Source of the DNA: Marasmius tenuissimus
Lineage: Eukaryota; Basidiomycota; Agaricomycetes; Agaricales; Marasmiaceae
DNA: 64,000 nt
NCBI GenBank assembly: GCA_029532415.1
Contig: JAQOTA010000049.1
Location: 248,001-312,000 of the forward strand
Direction of reading: 5' to 3'
Both the position numbers and the translations under genes were made by a program. Below the pieces are notes generated by a model that saw nothing but the letters and a program-made list of their open reading frames with translations, was not told where the DNA came from and ran no database searches. Numbering within the stretch: the first letter of the stretch is position 1; each line of letters begins with the position of its first letter. Shown here in pieces: positions 46,830 to 59,023 of this stretch.

Positions 46830-47690
46830 TTTCTAGGATATTGCTAGCTGCGTGGCTGCCCTAGTCCATTCTCTGCAGCATGCAATCGAAGAATATTTCT
46901 ACGGATTTGGCAAAAAACAAGCCCGACAGACCCATCCCTTTAGGTCAAAGGAGCCTCACGGGCACGCGAATCCTCCGCTGGGTTCCTGTACCCGTATGTC
47001 TCATTGTTTCGTACCAGTTTTCTGTGGCTGTCTTGGCCACAAGTGTGGCGGTCATAGCTGTCACTATCTGGTACAACAAGCTCCACCCCGGAGGCACGTA
47101 TTGGCCCATCCGCATGTGGCTCAATGGCATCGGTTTTGACGCATTTAAGACTGGTGCTGTATTGTTGGCTGGTGAGTTCTTTCCCTGGACCATATGTCCG
47201 TGCCAACTTTCAACCTTCACGTCTTGCTAATCCGAGAACTGTAGGAGAGAACCACAACCAGTTTGATCTGGTGGTGGCAAGGGCAATCATGATCTCAACA
47301 CTTCTTTACGCCACAACCACGCGTACCCAAGACTTCAAGGATGTGATTGGAGACCATCAGATTGGACAGTCAATGTTTCCTCTAGATCATCTGCAAGTTG
47401 CGCGAGTGAGCATCCTGGTTGCTCTGATGGCCTGGTCATTCTTGGGTCATTCTTTCAATCATATGTGTGGAACCTTGACCTTGTCATCAAGTGTGTCTGT
47501 GCTCTGGCCCTATACATTGGACTGAATATGTGAAATGAAAGATGACCAAGTTTCATTCTACTGGTATAACGTGAGTCCTGTTATTCTGCAACTTCCGAAG
47601 CATGACTGTACTGACCCTCATCATTATGAACTTTGGCTTTCTTTTGCATATGAGATGCCTGGTTTGTATCACATGCAAGGCTTTCTTTAG
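46830..47690 (+). pseudogene. Second, decayed copy of the UbiA-family gene
   Basis: Co-linear with 1-676 including its introns, and extends further 5'. Here the first Asp-rich region is visible (SKNISTDLAKNKPDRPIPLG), followed by ILRWVPVPVCLIVSYQFSVA. The second motif reads RTQDFKDVIGDHQIGQ. A small duplication (GGGTCATTC near 47445) shifts the frame, giving an early stop at about 47522, and the segment matching RFYFIRG is lost. The 3' end still resembles LWLSFAYEMPGLYHMQ. CpG sites of copy 1 are systematically TpG or CpA here. Intron retention shows a DNA-level duplication. Confidence 0.8.
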
Positions 47691-47890
47691 TCTCCATCAC
47701 CGAATAGTGTCAGTGGTATGAGGTGGCATGCCCTGCTAGACAATTCCTTCGTCTCGTGACTGAACATGATTGCTAACTTGATGAATTTATAAAGGCATAT
47801 CTTACAGATAATGTAACGTTAACAAGTTTGATTCCTGACCGATAATTTCTTTTGTGAAAACACAATGCCCGTTTTTAAGGCAGTGTATTA
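47691..47890. other. 3' flank of the UbiA pseudogene
   Basis: Weak similarity to the 3' flank of copy 1 (for example TCGTGACTGAA), so the duplication reached beyond the coding part. Confidence 0.4.
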
Positions 47891-48298
47891 GAGTGTATTT
47901 GTGGGGGTTTATACAGATTTCATACACATTAGGTGGAGCCCTGTTTTCAAAACCAAATGGACAGATAAGAGCAGAAATTTTATTGGAATTTCCAAATCCT
48001 TACAATGTCATCTAGGTACCTTATATCCCAAGAGAAGAATCGGCAGAACAGGGCGGAACAAGGCTTCCATCTTTTGCACAGGTGGGCGAGTGTTGCAGCT
48101 CAAATGACCCACCTCTTTTTTTACCAGTGTCTGGAAGGTATAGGGGCTTAGAGAGAAGGGTTTTCTCCCCCACTGGGCCTGCCAAACAAGGTAGTACAAT
48201 GTAAAATTGTGTGAGGAGCCTGTAAAAATTGGAGAACTGGACGGATTGGAGCACCAAATGGACGGGTCAAAACCCATATAAATCCCTACAATACACTC
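47891..48298 (-). mobile_element. TA-flanked MITE, copy 2
   Basis: 408 bases flanked by TA (47889-47890 and 48299-48300), the reverse complement of 15676-16075 with scattered differences. The ends read GAGTGTATTTGTGGGGGTTT and, reversed, GAGTGTATTGTAGGGATTT. It lies about 200 bases beyond the UbiA pseudogene. Confidence 0.8.
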
Positions 48299-48899
48299 TA
48301 TTGGCCCCTAAGGGCACAGAACAGTACTTAAATAGGCATGTATTACCATACATGACCATTGCTAAGGGCTGGAACCCTGCCTTGTGAGCAGGCATTGTGT
48401 TTCCACAAAATAATTATTGAACAGGAATTGAACTTGTAATTGCTGCATAATATGTAGGATACACCTTTGTGCATCCATCAAGTTAGCAATTGTGAGACCT
48501 TGATCTTTTCTTTTGTAAGAGTGTATCTTTACAGAATGGAAATGAGGTGATCAATCAGCTCAGTTAACCTTTACAGTTCCCAAATCCAGTTTCACAAGTG
48601 TGAAATCCTGGTTGGTGCCCTGTGAAGAGAGACAATCTCCGCGCAGTGAAAAAGGCTGTCCAGCTTGGCACCCCGATGCTAGCACAATGCTACCTACCTA
48701 CTGGGTGCAGCAAGCTCAAATTACTACTATCTTGACCTTCAGCCTGGTCAGATAGCCCTCTTGGGTTATCAGAAGTTCCAGGTTGCGCATCACCAGACAC
48801 ACATATGCTGAAGCCATGACTCTCATGTGGTCCATTGGTACTGTGACTTGTCAGAATCTCTTGGTGCCGGCACTCCAAACAGTAACTGAGCTTCCATGA
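48299..48899. other. No gene recognised
   Basis: CpG-poor DNA without credible coding sequence. Confidence 0.35.
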
Positions 48900-51700
48900 A
48901 CTATGGGTCAGTTACACCAGGGTCGCTACTGTGGGTTTGCTCGAGGGCGGTAGTTGTCTCCATATTTCAAGACAAAGAAACCAGTTAGGTCATGAACCTT
49001 GGCTCTTCCCATCTCATCATGGGAAGTCAAATTTGGGACTACATTGATGACACTGCACAACCCTATCAGTAAAAGTGAACATGAGAGGGCTGCATAACTC
49101 ACTCCTGGTGCTGTAGCAGTCACTCAGTACGGGAAGAGGTATAGCGTTAGACCAACACTCATGAAGATGTTTTAGAACATAGTGATGAGCTGCAAAGCGA
49201 GTACATCCTGTTGGCAGTCGTCTCCAACCTTAAAGATGGCTTGCTGCGATACTTTGTATTGCTCATGTTTTGTCAATACCTCGAACCGGGCCATGTTTTG
49301 TGGGTATGTTCCTGAATGACCTGGAAAAGAACACCATTAGCGGCGCTCTCACACAATATCACATAATGAACTTGAGTACTTACTGTGTCAGCGTAGTCCT
49401 GCTTGATCACCACATTGTACTCAATGTTGCTCATGAAAGACTCGTGTGACACCTCAAAGACCATTGCAGGAGTTTTTGCGGCAATGCGAGCCAAAGCTGG
49501 ACATTGCAATGCCATTGCTGTGGCCTCCTTTTCATCCACAGTGAAGTGGAACAGGATGCAAAGGAACCGCATATTTCGGAATAGTAGGACCAGGGGCAGC
49601 AAAGCTTCCTTCTGGGGAGTGAAATCTTTATGAGCATTATGAGCAAGAAGGGCGTCAATAGGGAGAAGTAGTCCTGCTAGTTGCTGGATCATGTTGTCTG
49701 TCTAAACCCAATGGTCAATCTTGTGAGTGCCAAACGTGTTTAAAATTGCGCACCTTCACATCATCATTGGCAATCTTGACATTCTGTATCGCAACACCCT
49801 TATCACAACACCCTTATCGCAACACCCTTATCAGCAAAGAGTATGAGAAGTTCAACAAGGTAAAGCTTGTAGAGTTCAGGACGTTGCTTTAGTTCCTGTG
49901 CTAATCTTGTCTGCACAGCAAGCACCTGTGGGACGGGACAATCAGTATCAACACACGACAGGGTCAGGCATCCATGCACCATGTTGTTTGAGAACCAAGG
50001 GTTGTCCAGATTTGCGGAACAATTTGTTGTAGAAAAGACACATGTGATGTCAATAAACACACTCTCCAGAGCACAAACAGCAAGATCAACAAGATTGAGG
50101 CAATGGCAGCTTCAACTGCTGGTTCTGCTGTCTGTAAGCATTGCAGTAACATTGATATGGTAAGCCACATGACCTGTTTAAACTTTAGTGACAATCTTCA
50201 ATGGTCAGAACGAGAAGGGGATGTACTTCTTCCGAGTCAAACTCGAGGGCTAGTTTACTTATGACAGAGATGGTGGTAATCCCAACAAGCCTTCTCTTAT
50301 CCTCAGAGAGACCTCCAAGGCCAGTTTCAGTACTCAGAATGGATGACCGATTGATGGAGTTGCATAAAGGATTGTTGTTGAAATGCAAAGTATTGGAATC
50401 GGGTATCTCCTTGCTTGTGGCAGCAATGTAATTGAGCAGAGAATACATATGCGACACAATGAGATTGTCTCCCAGAGCCATCTGCCTACAGCGTTAGTTG
50501 AGTGCAAACACAATAGAACTGGGAACGCACCTTGATGGATAGAGCCAAACATTTGGCAGCAACAGAAAGTGGCAGAGGCGCTTGCAATTTGGACACAAAC
50601 TCAAACTCAAACAATGGGACAGAGAAGTAACAAAACAACGTAAATGAGAAGCCATCTGAGCTGCGATGTCTGGGAAACTGAGGCATGATTAATTTATTGT
50701 AATGCAAACAGGCATCCTCATAACTTACTTTTGCACAAGGATAGTTGAAGCCTTCAGTGTAGCTTTCTGTACTAGATTATCACTTATGGGTGATCTGTCA
50801 CTGAGGAGTAGAAGGAGTTGAGGGAAATCTGTCGTCAATGTTCTGGAGGACGACAGAGCAGATTGACGCCAATTTCTTCAAGGGATAAGTGAGGACAATG
50901 AACGTGCACACCATGAAGTAGACATACCAGACTCTCAGACATAGTCTCCCATGCATAAGTATCAATGGAAGGCTCGGATTCCATCTCTTCGATTTGCACC
51001 AGTAAGTCATTGAAGCACTACATACCATAGTCTATTGTTTTCTTCAATGCTTTGAATATACTCTTTATAGGTGTTGGTATCTCAATAGCTGCCTTGCACA
51101 TGAGAGAGTTCCAAGCCTTGTTTGCTGCTGCCACTTCCAAGCTGCTCCCAGTGACATTGAGCAGTGGAGGGGCGAGCACTTGGGCTAAAATCATTCATTG
51201 TGTTTCAATAATGCAACACACAGCAAAGTATTTGCTAAGCAGGCGTCCGCAAGAGACATATTAAGCTATGTATGTCTGTACAAAATGGATCATTTCTGGG
51301 TCTTCCTCCTCAATTTGTAAAGTATCAACAAGGCAATTTGAGTGCTCCTCAACTTCTGGGTCACAGAGAGCGTTGAGGGGGTTCGAGAGCTTTTCCCACT
51401 GGTTGAGCTTATGGCTTGATACAAGCCATGAACAGTGGGCACGAGCTGGTGAGGGTATCAAGGGCCGTAACACGAAGCTTCAGATTCAATGGGGATCAAG
51501 GAATTGGTCAAATGCAGTCTCCCACCTTAGTCTTTTCCATAACATCACAGATGAAAGCCACTATAGCTCCTACAGCAGAGTCACTGTGCTCCTTGGGTGT
51601 GCAAGTGATTTGCAGCAATGCCAAGACTGTTGAATAGACAAGCTGGTCCAGAAGTGCCCAATCTGCCAAATCAAGTGGTGAATAATAGCTTGGAGAAGCT
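48900..51700 (-). pseudogene. Decayed fragment resembling phosphatidylinositol 4-kinase (Stt4-type), N-terminal region
   Basis: Scattered minus-strand pieces form one co-linear reading: HKLNQWEKLSNPLNALCDPE (about 51400), PIPTPIKSIFKALKKTIDYG (about 51060), GDNLIVSHMYSLLNYIAATS (50481 downward), GLSEDKRRLVGITTISVISK, then VQTRLAQELKQRPELYKLYL with ELLILFADKGVAI (about 49850). FRNMRFLCILFHFTVDEKEA and ALARIAAKTPAMVFEVSHES follow (about 49500). I recognise this order from the long helical N-terminus of fungal Stt4, the plasma-membrane PI 4-kinase, by memory only. Intron-like breaks are retained and stops are frequent. The kinase domain is absent. Confidence 0.5.
49791..49838. repeat. 16-base tandem repeat, about three units
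   Basis: The unit GCAACACCCTTATCAC recurs with single changes inside the kinase-like pseudogene (at the DKGVAI codons). Because 16 is not a multiple of three, it shifts the reading frame. Confidence 0.75.
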
Positions 51701-51992
51701 CAAAGACACTCTGATTTACCCTTCCAAAAAAGGCTCTTGTCGAAATCAATATTGGGCACAATCACTGAAGTGGTTGTGGGCTATTTGTGCCAATGCCAGT
51801 TTCAGCGTGACATGTTGCGTCGCGTCTTCTTCACCTCGAACCACCTGCCATTCAATCCTCACAGGCAGGGAAATGCCAAAGACTGTGCGTGAGTACCCAG
51901 AAAATAATGCTCATATGTGCTCCATCCTGAACCCAATCTGTCAGGGGTTCCTGTGGCGAACAGTGCCACCAACGCAATTGAAGCAATGGTCA

Positions 51993-54828
51993 CACAGTGG
52001 GATTTTCAATGTCTACTCGTGCTTTGTGTGGTGATGTCCATTCAGTTGTCCAGTTGGTTGTCCAGTAGGATGTCCACTGCTTGTCAGTCACAATACAGTC
52101 ACAGAGGTGCTGTTAATAGGCAGGAAATTGTCACACATCAGGAAAATAAGGTCTGGCGCTGGGGCAACCTGGGAAGACAATCACTGGACTGGATTGCCTG
52201 GCAACTCTGGGGACGCCGGGTTGTCCCAGGTTGCTCTGAGCCAGTGCAAGTTGCCAGGTTCGCCTGAGTAAACCTGGTACAACTTGAAATGTTGCTGGTT
52301 TGAGATTATTCCTAGGACAAGTGAGGGTACTTTAAAGACACCTTGAACTTATCAGAAACATACATACATATCTGAACCTATGAATCCTCAGCCGTTGTGA
52401 TTCCAACACCATGTGTGTATCAGTCTTCAGTACTTAGAATTAAAAGACTGTCACTTAGACCAAGTCTGAATAAAAGTGCTCACTTTGTTTGCTTCTAGTT
52501 GTGTGACGTGCAGTATGTTTTACATTGAATAACAATATTTATTTGTACAGATTGAATGGTGTAGGATAATAAAATAAATGATTGCCAACCTTTATTCTAC
52601 CACCAGCCTTGTACATAAAGTTTACTATCAATATTGATGACAGTCAGTTGGCAGTGCGCACCCTATTCACGCTCCTCCACACCTGCTCTGATTTGTGCTA
52701 CTATTCCTAATTTTTTGTGATTTCGTCTATTACTGAGCGCTGTCACTTTTGATCTAAAATTGAGTGTTGTCGAGGTGGTTAGAATTTGTGAGAGTTAGAA
52801 CATGGAGCCAGCGTACACAGCTAGGCTATCAAGTAGCATGGGAATTGACATGAATCAACTGTGCAGTAGCAATTGGCAAATTCCAAAGCCACATTTTTCA
52901 TCAACAAATGGCGACTTGCACAAACAGTTTGCTCGTGAATGTAAAACCTTTCTTGCAGATTGCTCTTCCCAACACTTGCTAATCATCAACTCTTTTTTTA
53001 CAGTATCTTGGTAGATTCTGGACTACAGGTGCACATATCATATTCATTTTTTTTTGGTCCTCCACTCATCATAAATCACCTCTTGGGCACTTCTAGATGC
53101 TTATCTGAACTGGCTCACAAGACACAGTACCAAACTCATCAAGTTTGTATACCGTCATACACATTTCCCTCAAGTTTCTTGCCCTTTGCAAGCGCTCACA
53201 CCACTGAGTACCAGGTTAGTGTGTTTACATTGTGTACTCTCAGACATTATCTGATATTGCTTTTTCTATATGCACTCAATTCCAGCCTTCAGTTATCTTC
53301 TGCTCTTCCTTCTGGACCCTTGGCAGTACTATGCAAGAAGATTATCAGTGGCTTGATGTTCAGGCCCACTAGAGGTTTTTTAGGGCTTGGGATATGATGG
53401 CAGTTGACTAATATACCACATAATTTGCTGGTAAGAGACATCTCGCGTGCTCTCAGTTCTGTTATGACTCAACTTCATTTTCAGTTTCAAGGATGAACTG
53501 TTTTATGATTGATCGTGCAGTTGCTCGAGCTGTGATGAGGGGTAGTGGTGAACTGTGGATGAATACGGCGTGGTCTCTGACCGGTGCGGGACTGATATAG
53601 CCCCTCATGTCCTGTCATACATTATAGTAGTATTGCTTCACCTGTAATAGATATACATGGAATACAGTCTATTTTTCCTCTCTTTTGATGTCTCGATCTC
53701 GATCTCACTCTATTTGCTATCAAAATGTGCTCGCAACTTATAGCTTGCACTTAAAGGACCTGTGAGAGCCTATGGTGACCTATGCTAACTCAGGCTAACC
53801 AAGAGGTAGATTGTGAGCTCCCAAAAGACACCCAAGGTTGGCTCAGGTTGGTCCCAGGACAACTTAGGCTCAGAGACATGGGAACCTATTTCCTGGGACA
53901 ACCTGGCTAACTTGGTGTCTCTGCGTCTCTAGGACAACCTAGAGCGCCCAGGCTACCCCAGCACCAGGACCCTTTTTCCTGATGCAGGTTTGACCTTTTT
54001 TGCCCAGCAAGCATGATTAAACTGCCAAAGAGCAGAGTGTGAGCTACTTGTGCTCATACCAGATCCAAATTCTTGGTGCTCAGTGCTTGGATCAGGCACA
54101 CAGATGCAGCCTGCAAAGGGTAAGGACTTTGTGTCCCCTTATGTACTTTCAGAAGCCACCATGTTTATTGCACTGTTATACAGTTGTTCTAATTCAGGGT
54201 TCAACAGTTTGTAGAGGCCATGAAACATTGGGTCCAGGGAAGTGGAAAGAGCAGATGAGAAAATGTTATGCCGGAAAGACACGAGGGTCTAAGTGTAAGG
54301 AAAGGGACTGATAAACTATAAAAGGATAATCACATCACATGATAGTCCCAATATAGCTTATTGTCAATTCTCCATTCACTTATCTGCATCATTGTGCTTC
54401 TTTGTGCTTCAAGTACTGATCACCATACTGGGCAACTACAAATGGGTGTGCCAAAGATACAGGAGGTCTTGTAGGAGGGCCAATGCTGCACAGCATTCAA
54501 AACCATGGTTTTGTCAAAGGTGCCCCTTGTCACTTCAAAGAGAAAGATAGGTATCAGCCCCAGGGAGGTTCAAGCTCAAAAGGGAGGTGCAAGAACCATT
54601 GACCAGAGGTCAGACCCAGGGTTCAGGTACTGTAAGCCAGTCCTGCTGGGTGGTGATCCCTTTCATGAGAATAATCAAGGCCAGAATACAGCAATGCTCA
54701 TATGAATAAACAGTTTTTGTTTGATTTTGGTCACAGCCTGTGAGTGGACATCCTACTGGACAACCAACTGGACAACTGACTGGACATCACCACACAAAGC
54801 ATGAGTGGACATCAAAAATCCTGCTGTG
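51993..54828. mobile_element. CACTA-like DNA transposon, non-autonomous
   Basis: Ends read CACAGTGGGATTTTCAATG and, reversed, CACAGCAGGATTTTTGATG. The inverted repeats are about 90 bases (51993-52085 and 54736-54828). A 3-base duplication TCA flanks both sides (51990-51992 and 54829-54831), as expected for the EnSpm/CACTA superfamily. Just inside the ends TGTCCA recurs every 12-14 bases, like the subterminal protein-binding repeats of these elements. A second inner motif, GACAACCTGG, clusters at 52.16-52.27 and 53.85-53.95 kb. No transposase was recognised. Confidence 0.75.
52802..53014 (+). CDS. Small unknown ORF inside the CACTA-like element
   Basis: 70 codons starting MEPAYTARLSSSMGIDMNQL. 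The reading may continue by splicing into 52960-53397. No family recognised; it could be a captured fragment or chance. Confidence 0.25.
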   Translation: MEPAYTARLSSSMGIDMNQLCSSNWQIPKPHFSSTNGDLHKQFARECKTFLADCSSQHLLIINSFFTVSW

Positions 54829-54831
54829 TCA

Positions 54832-57800
54832 GTTTTGTGTCATTTCTCTCTGGTCCTTGCTGACCATGCTTGTGTTTTTCTGCAGGCCACCACTGACACT
54901 TCATTCCTGATCAAACGCTGCAAGGCACTACTATGCTGATGAACCTCCTGCTCACACTGTTCTGCTTCAAAACCTTCCTCGCCTCTCCTACGCTTCTCAA
55001 TCTGCTTCCTAACACCCTCCGTTGCCCCTTGCATTGACTATTCTATGTGATTCGACGAGATTCAATGTAACATCTACAGTGTGACTTCACTGATTTTAGC
55101 ATTTCACCACCCCGATAGTCACTGATGTGCCTGCTAACAACCCACCAGCATACAGTCCAGGCTTCAAGCCTGACGTGATCATGCTCTTTCTCTGACGTCT
55201 CTCTCAGATCTCTGTCATGCTCATCGATCTGGAGACTATTGAACCACGCATGTCCTACCTTGCCTGTCATGTCGAGGAGTCCATGTAACATCTTCATAAT
55301 GATCCTCACAAATTGTGTCCCTCTTCATCATAATGAACAATGGATATTGGCATGACAGGTCAGGTAGGCACATTCATTAACAGTCCCTCATCTTTTTGTT
55401 AATGAATACACAATGGTGACCTGGTCTTCATTAACACATTCAACTTTTGGGTCAGAATCCTGTCCATTAACGGTCTCTCCCAGTATGTACTGTCCAAATG
55501 TTTGCCTCCATTAATGAATTCAGGGCCCACTGGTTTCGGTAGGTTTCTGCCCCATTAATGATCCTCATCCTCACATATATGCACCTATCTGTTCATTACT
55601 GTTCAGCATACTAGGGCTGCTCAATTCCTGATCTATCCCAAGCTCATCCGTTCATCCCAGCTCTTCAGCTTGCTCCGGGAAAATTCACGGAAAATTCCTG
55701 GCAAATAAGCTGTTGGACTACAACAAGCAGACAAGCGAGGGATGTGCTAAGCTTGAGCAGCCCAATATCAGGCAGCACTTGCTGGCACTTCACTAATACG
55801 GGTCAATTGCTCTGGGGTAGACCATCCAGTATCCATCCCCGGCACTTGAGCAACTGCTCATCCCGTTTGTGTAGGTGTATCTCCTGATAAACAAACCGTG
55901 ACTATTGGAGTGCCACTGATACCATTCATACATTCAGTCGGTGGACTAAGTATGAGATTATCCTCTCAGTTGCCCACACATTATATTTTTTGGTGTGGTG
56001 AGCCATCAATCACCAGCAGTCAGTTATTGTTTACCTTTGATCCCAGGAATTGGTGATCTCTTACCATTACAAATGTCAAAAGTCATAAAACTGGTCAACA
56101 GGAAAGTTAAATAAGCTATATGGTATGAACTTACCCATGCCCTAGTGGGTCCAATACTCATTCACCCCAGCTCACATCTTGTTCAAGGTTCTTCAGGGTG
56201 TTGGACAATGCAGATATGTCTTTGGAATGAGCCTCAAGGCATACACACAAGCTGAGCCTTTGATATAGCTGGAATTCATTTCAGAAAGGCCAGTTTTTAC
56301 AGTTTGAGTGCCTGGACAATGACCTCGGACTTCTCAGGCAAGGTTGTTTATTTTTTTGGGGGCCAAATGTCTCAAAAACCCAAGATGTAACCTTATAGTC
56401 ATATCAAGGAAGGTTTCTTGAGTCTGGGAGTATTTCTCTCAGATTTGTTGAAATGGTGGTAACAACCAACTTGGTTGAACCCGCCAATACAGCTCCATGG
56501 ATGAATACTCAGTACCTTTGCTTAATCTATGTGCGGGTCAGAGAGTACAGCACAGTGGATGCCCCTCTGACTGAAACACTTCCAAAGTATCATTGGCGTA
56601 TGGCTTAGCCTTCCTCTGGCTCTCATTGGAGATACAGGGCTGTAGGACAGCTAGGAGTTGTGTTAAACTTCAGAAATGTACTAACGTCCATCAGGAAGAT
56701 GGGCATTTTGCCAGAAGCCATTCCAGCTGTTTAGCCGGTCTCGCAGGCTCACAGGCTGACTGGCTCAAAAGAGCAATGGGTCAAAGCTTTGGTCTGTCAC
56801 TGAATGGTTAGAAAAATACCCCAGAAGACTAGCACAATGTATAATGGCCACTATGGGGACAGAAGTTGGTTGAAGAACTCTCAGAGCAATCCTTCAATTT
56901 TGTGCCAAAAAATCCAGCCTGTGGGAATTCTGTCATAGCCTGCCAGGGCCACGCCGGTTAGCCTGTACAGGCCAAGAACAGCTGAGAACAGTTATTTTGC
57001 ATCTTACTGATGTCTCCAGTGGCTGAGGCATGGGAAACACAATAGTTCCTAGTATTCTCGCTATTTCTGCCATTTCCTGCAACAACTGGGGCGGAAGAGG
57101 ACTCATATACAGATAATCAGTTGGCTAGATCGTACTCCAGATGTTTTCAGCAGTGTGGAAATGGTGGTTACAAACCTAATAATCGTTAAGCCGTACCAAT
57201 CCACAGTAACACGTCTTCATTTCACAGTCAACTGTACTGACAGACAAAGTTCACATGCAAAAACAGACATATGGCTAACCTGATCAGCAGATGTATGGGT
57301 CTGATGGCTCTCATTCTGATCAGCAGCCCACTGTGAGCCCAAGAGATCTATGAGTAGAGATCAGAAATCAACTGACCTATCTGGGCTAGTGGATAGTTGC
57401 GCAGATTAAGGTAAACAATAGGTCCTTGGCCTCCGATCATAGTCTAAGAATCTGGGATCATGATATTGCAACAATAAGAGCAGTTTTGGGCTCTCTTGCA
57501 CCTGTGGAGCAGGGAACGGTCTGGTGCTATGGGGGTATAGGGGTCCAGGTAATAAAATCAACACTATCAGTGAACTGAAGCGTGAGGAACAGCTGTTAAA
57601 ATGGCTATTTATTTATGGAGAAGGAGGGAAAGGCATTCTGGTAATTGTTGCTGGACGGTCATTGGACTGGTTTGCTAGTGTATGCTCTCACGCCACCCGT
57701 AGTCACTTCAAAAGGCCCTACACCATTAACAGAGAATGAGAGGAGAAAAACAGACCATTAACAATGATGGGGACGGAAAATGCCACCCACAACCTCCTGG

Positions 57801-58286
57801 AGCCATCACTAATGAAACAAAAAAAAGTAGCCCTGACCGTTAATGAAGTGAGCCTATCAACGAGAAACTCACCTGGGGTGAACCATTAATGATGGCCAGC
57901 ACGGATTTTAAGATGACGAGAGATGGGGCTGAGCTCAACCGTTAACCAGGGGCTGGGAGGGGGAAGGAGATCCCAACATTTTAATTCATTGCCCCGATCA
58001 TCAACAAAACACATTCACCAATGTTCCTCTCAGCTTTGTTGACAAAACAAGAATATACTCAATGGAAGCCAGAGACTGACGTGAAACATTAAATTGGTCG
58101 AAGAGGATAAGCAGGCAAGCACATCATTAATGAGAAGGGCCATAAGGGACTCCGAGGAGACCATGTAAGATAGTTAGAAATATACCCAGTCCCGCAGGGC
58201 ACGCAGATTTTAATTAGTGGCTGGCCTTCTCAAGCAAGCAAATTACACTGGAAAAGGGATGCAGGCTACTAATCGCTCGGAATATT
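54832..58286. other. Transposon-derived region without recognised genes, with CATTAATG clusters
   Basis: The motif CATTAATG or CATTAACG, on either strand, clusters at about 55350-55570 and again at about 57720-58140, with a gap of 2.1 kb between. This looks like the two ends of another DNA element, but clear terminal inverted repeats were not found. A short basic frame lies on the minus strand at 54840-55034 (VRKQIEKRRRGEEGFEAEQC). Everything else reads as non-coding. Confidence 0.4.
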
Positions 58287-58701
58287 GGATTCTAATCCTC
58301 ACACTACTGAATTCTCCCTTTCGTGGCTTTGGGTGCAGCCATAAAATTGCTCCGCCAGCTTCCCCTACGCTCCGGCTACTGGGAACAAGGTACAACGATA
58401 TCTCTTAAAGTCGAGAATGTATCTATGAAGAACCCATGGAAAAGGAGCGAGCCAGGCTACTAGGTAGTTGGGACCCAATGTCGACTACAGCGGGGGGGCT
58501 CGGGGCGTAATAAAAGATGGGGGGATTCTAATCTGCACTGGCGGCCGGTGGCTAAATGTCATACGGTGAGGAATTAGAATCCACTATCAGAACGAAAACA
58601 ATCTGGGGCACCCATGGAGAATTAGAACTCGCTTCAGTGTCAAAAGGTGCGCAGGTTTTAATCCTGTTGTCAGTCACCTGACAATCGGAGGATTAGAATA
58701 C
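58287..58701. repeat. Cluster of ATTAGAAT / ATTCTAAT motifs, first block
   Basis: Occurrences at 58287-58298 (GGATTCTAATCC), 58523-58533, 58571-58582 (GAATTAGAATCC), 58619-58628 (variant) and 58690-58700, in both orientations with uneven spacing. Not part of a recognised transposon. Confidence 0.6.
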
Positions 58702-59023
58702 ACGGGGAGTCAGTGAAATACACAGCCGATGGAAAAGTAGGGCCTACGAATTGCTCATCTGGAGAGATTGGCCTGGATTTGACCGCCATCACGTTTACCG
58801 AGCAAAAGCGACGGGATGGCGGGGATGGCGGGATGTAACGTGAATTTTGGGGAGGGAGTTCCTGGGAATTGATCGCGGTACCTGCCCAAAAAGGTGATGC
58901 TGTGTTGCCACGCGTTTTTGGAGTCACGACTCGCCACGCGTGTCCATTCGGTTGAACTTCAACTTAACCTCTTCCAATCGAAACCCCTCCCACACGAAAC
59001 GTTCACGTTCAAGACTGACGAGC

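Noticed and set aside
49791..49838. Short direct repeats as a possible CRISPR-like array
   Set aside because: Three 16-base units without spacers inside a eukaryotic pseudogene; a simple tandem repeat.
58670..58937. Minus-strand ORFs upstream of the small gene at 59024 as a divergent gene
   Set aside because: No recognisable domain or splice structure; low-complexity Pro/Ser composition suggests chance.
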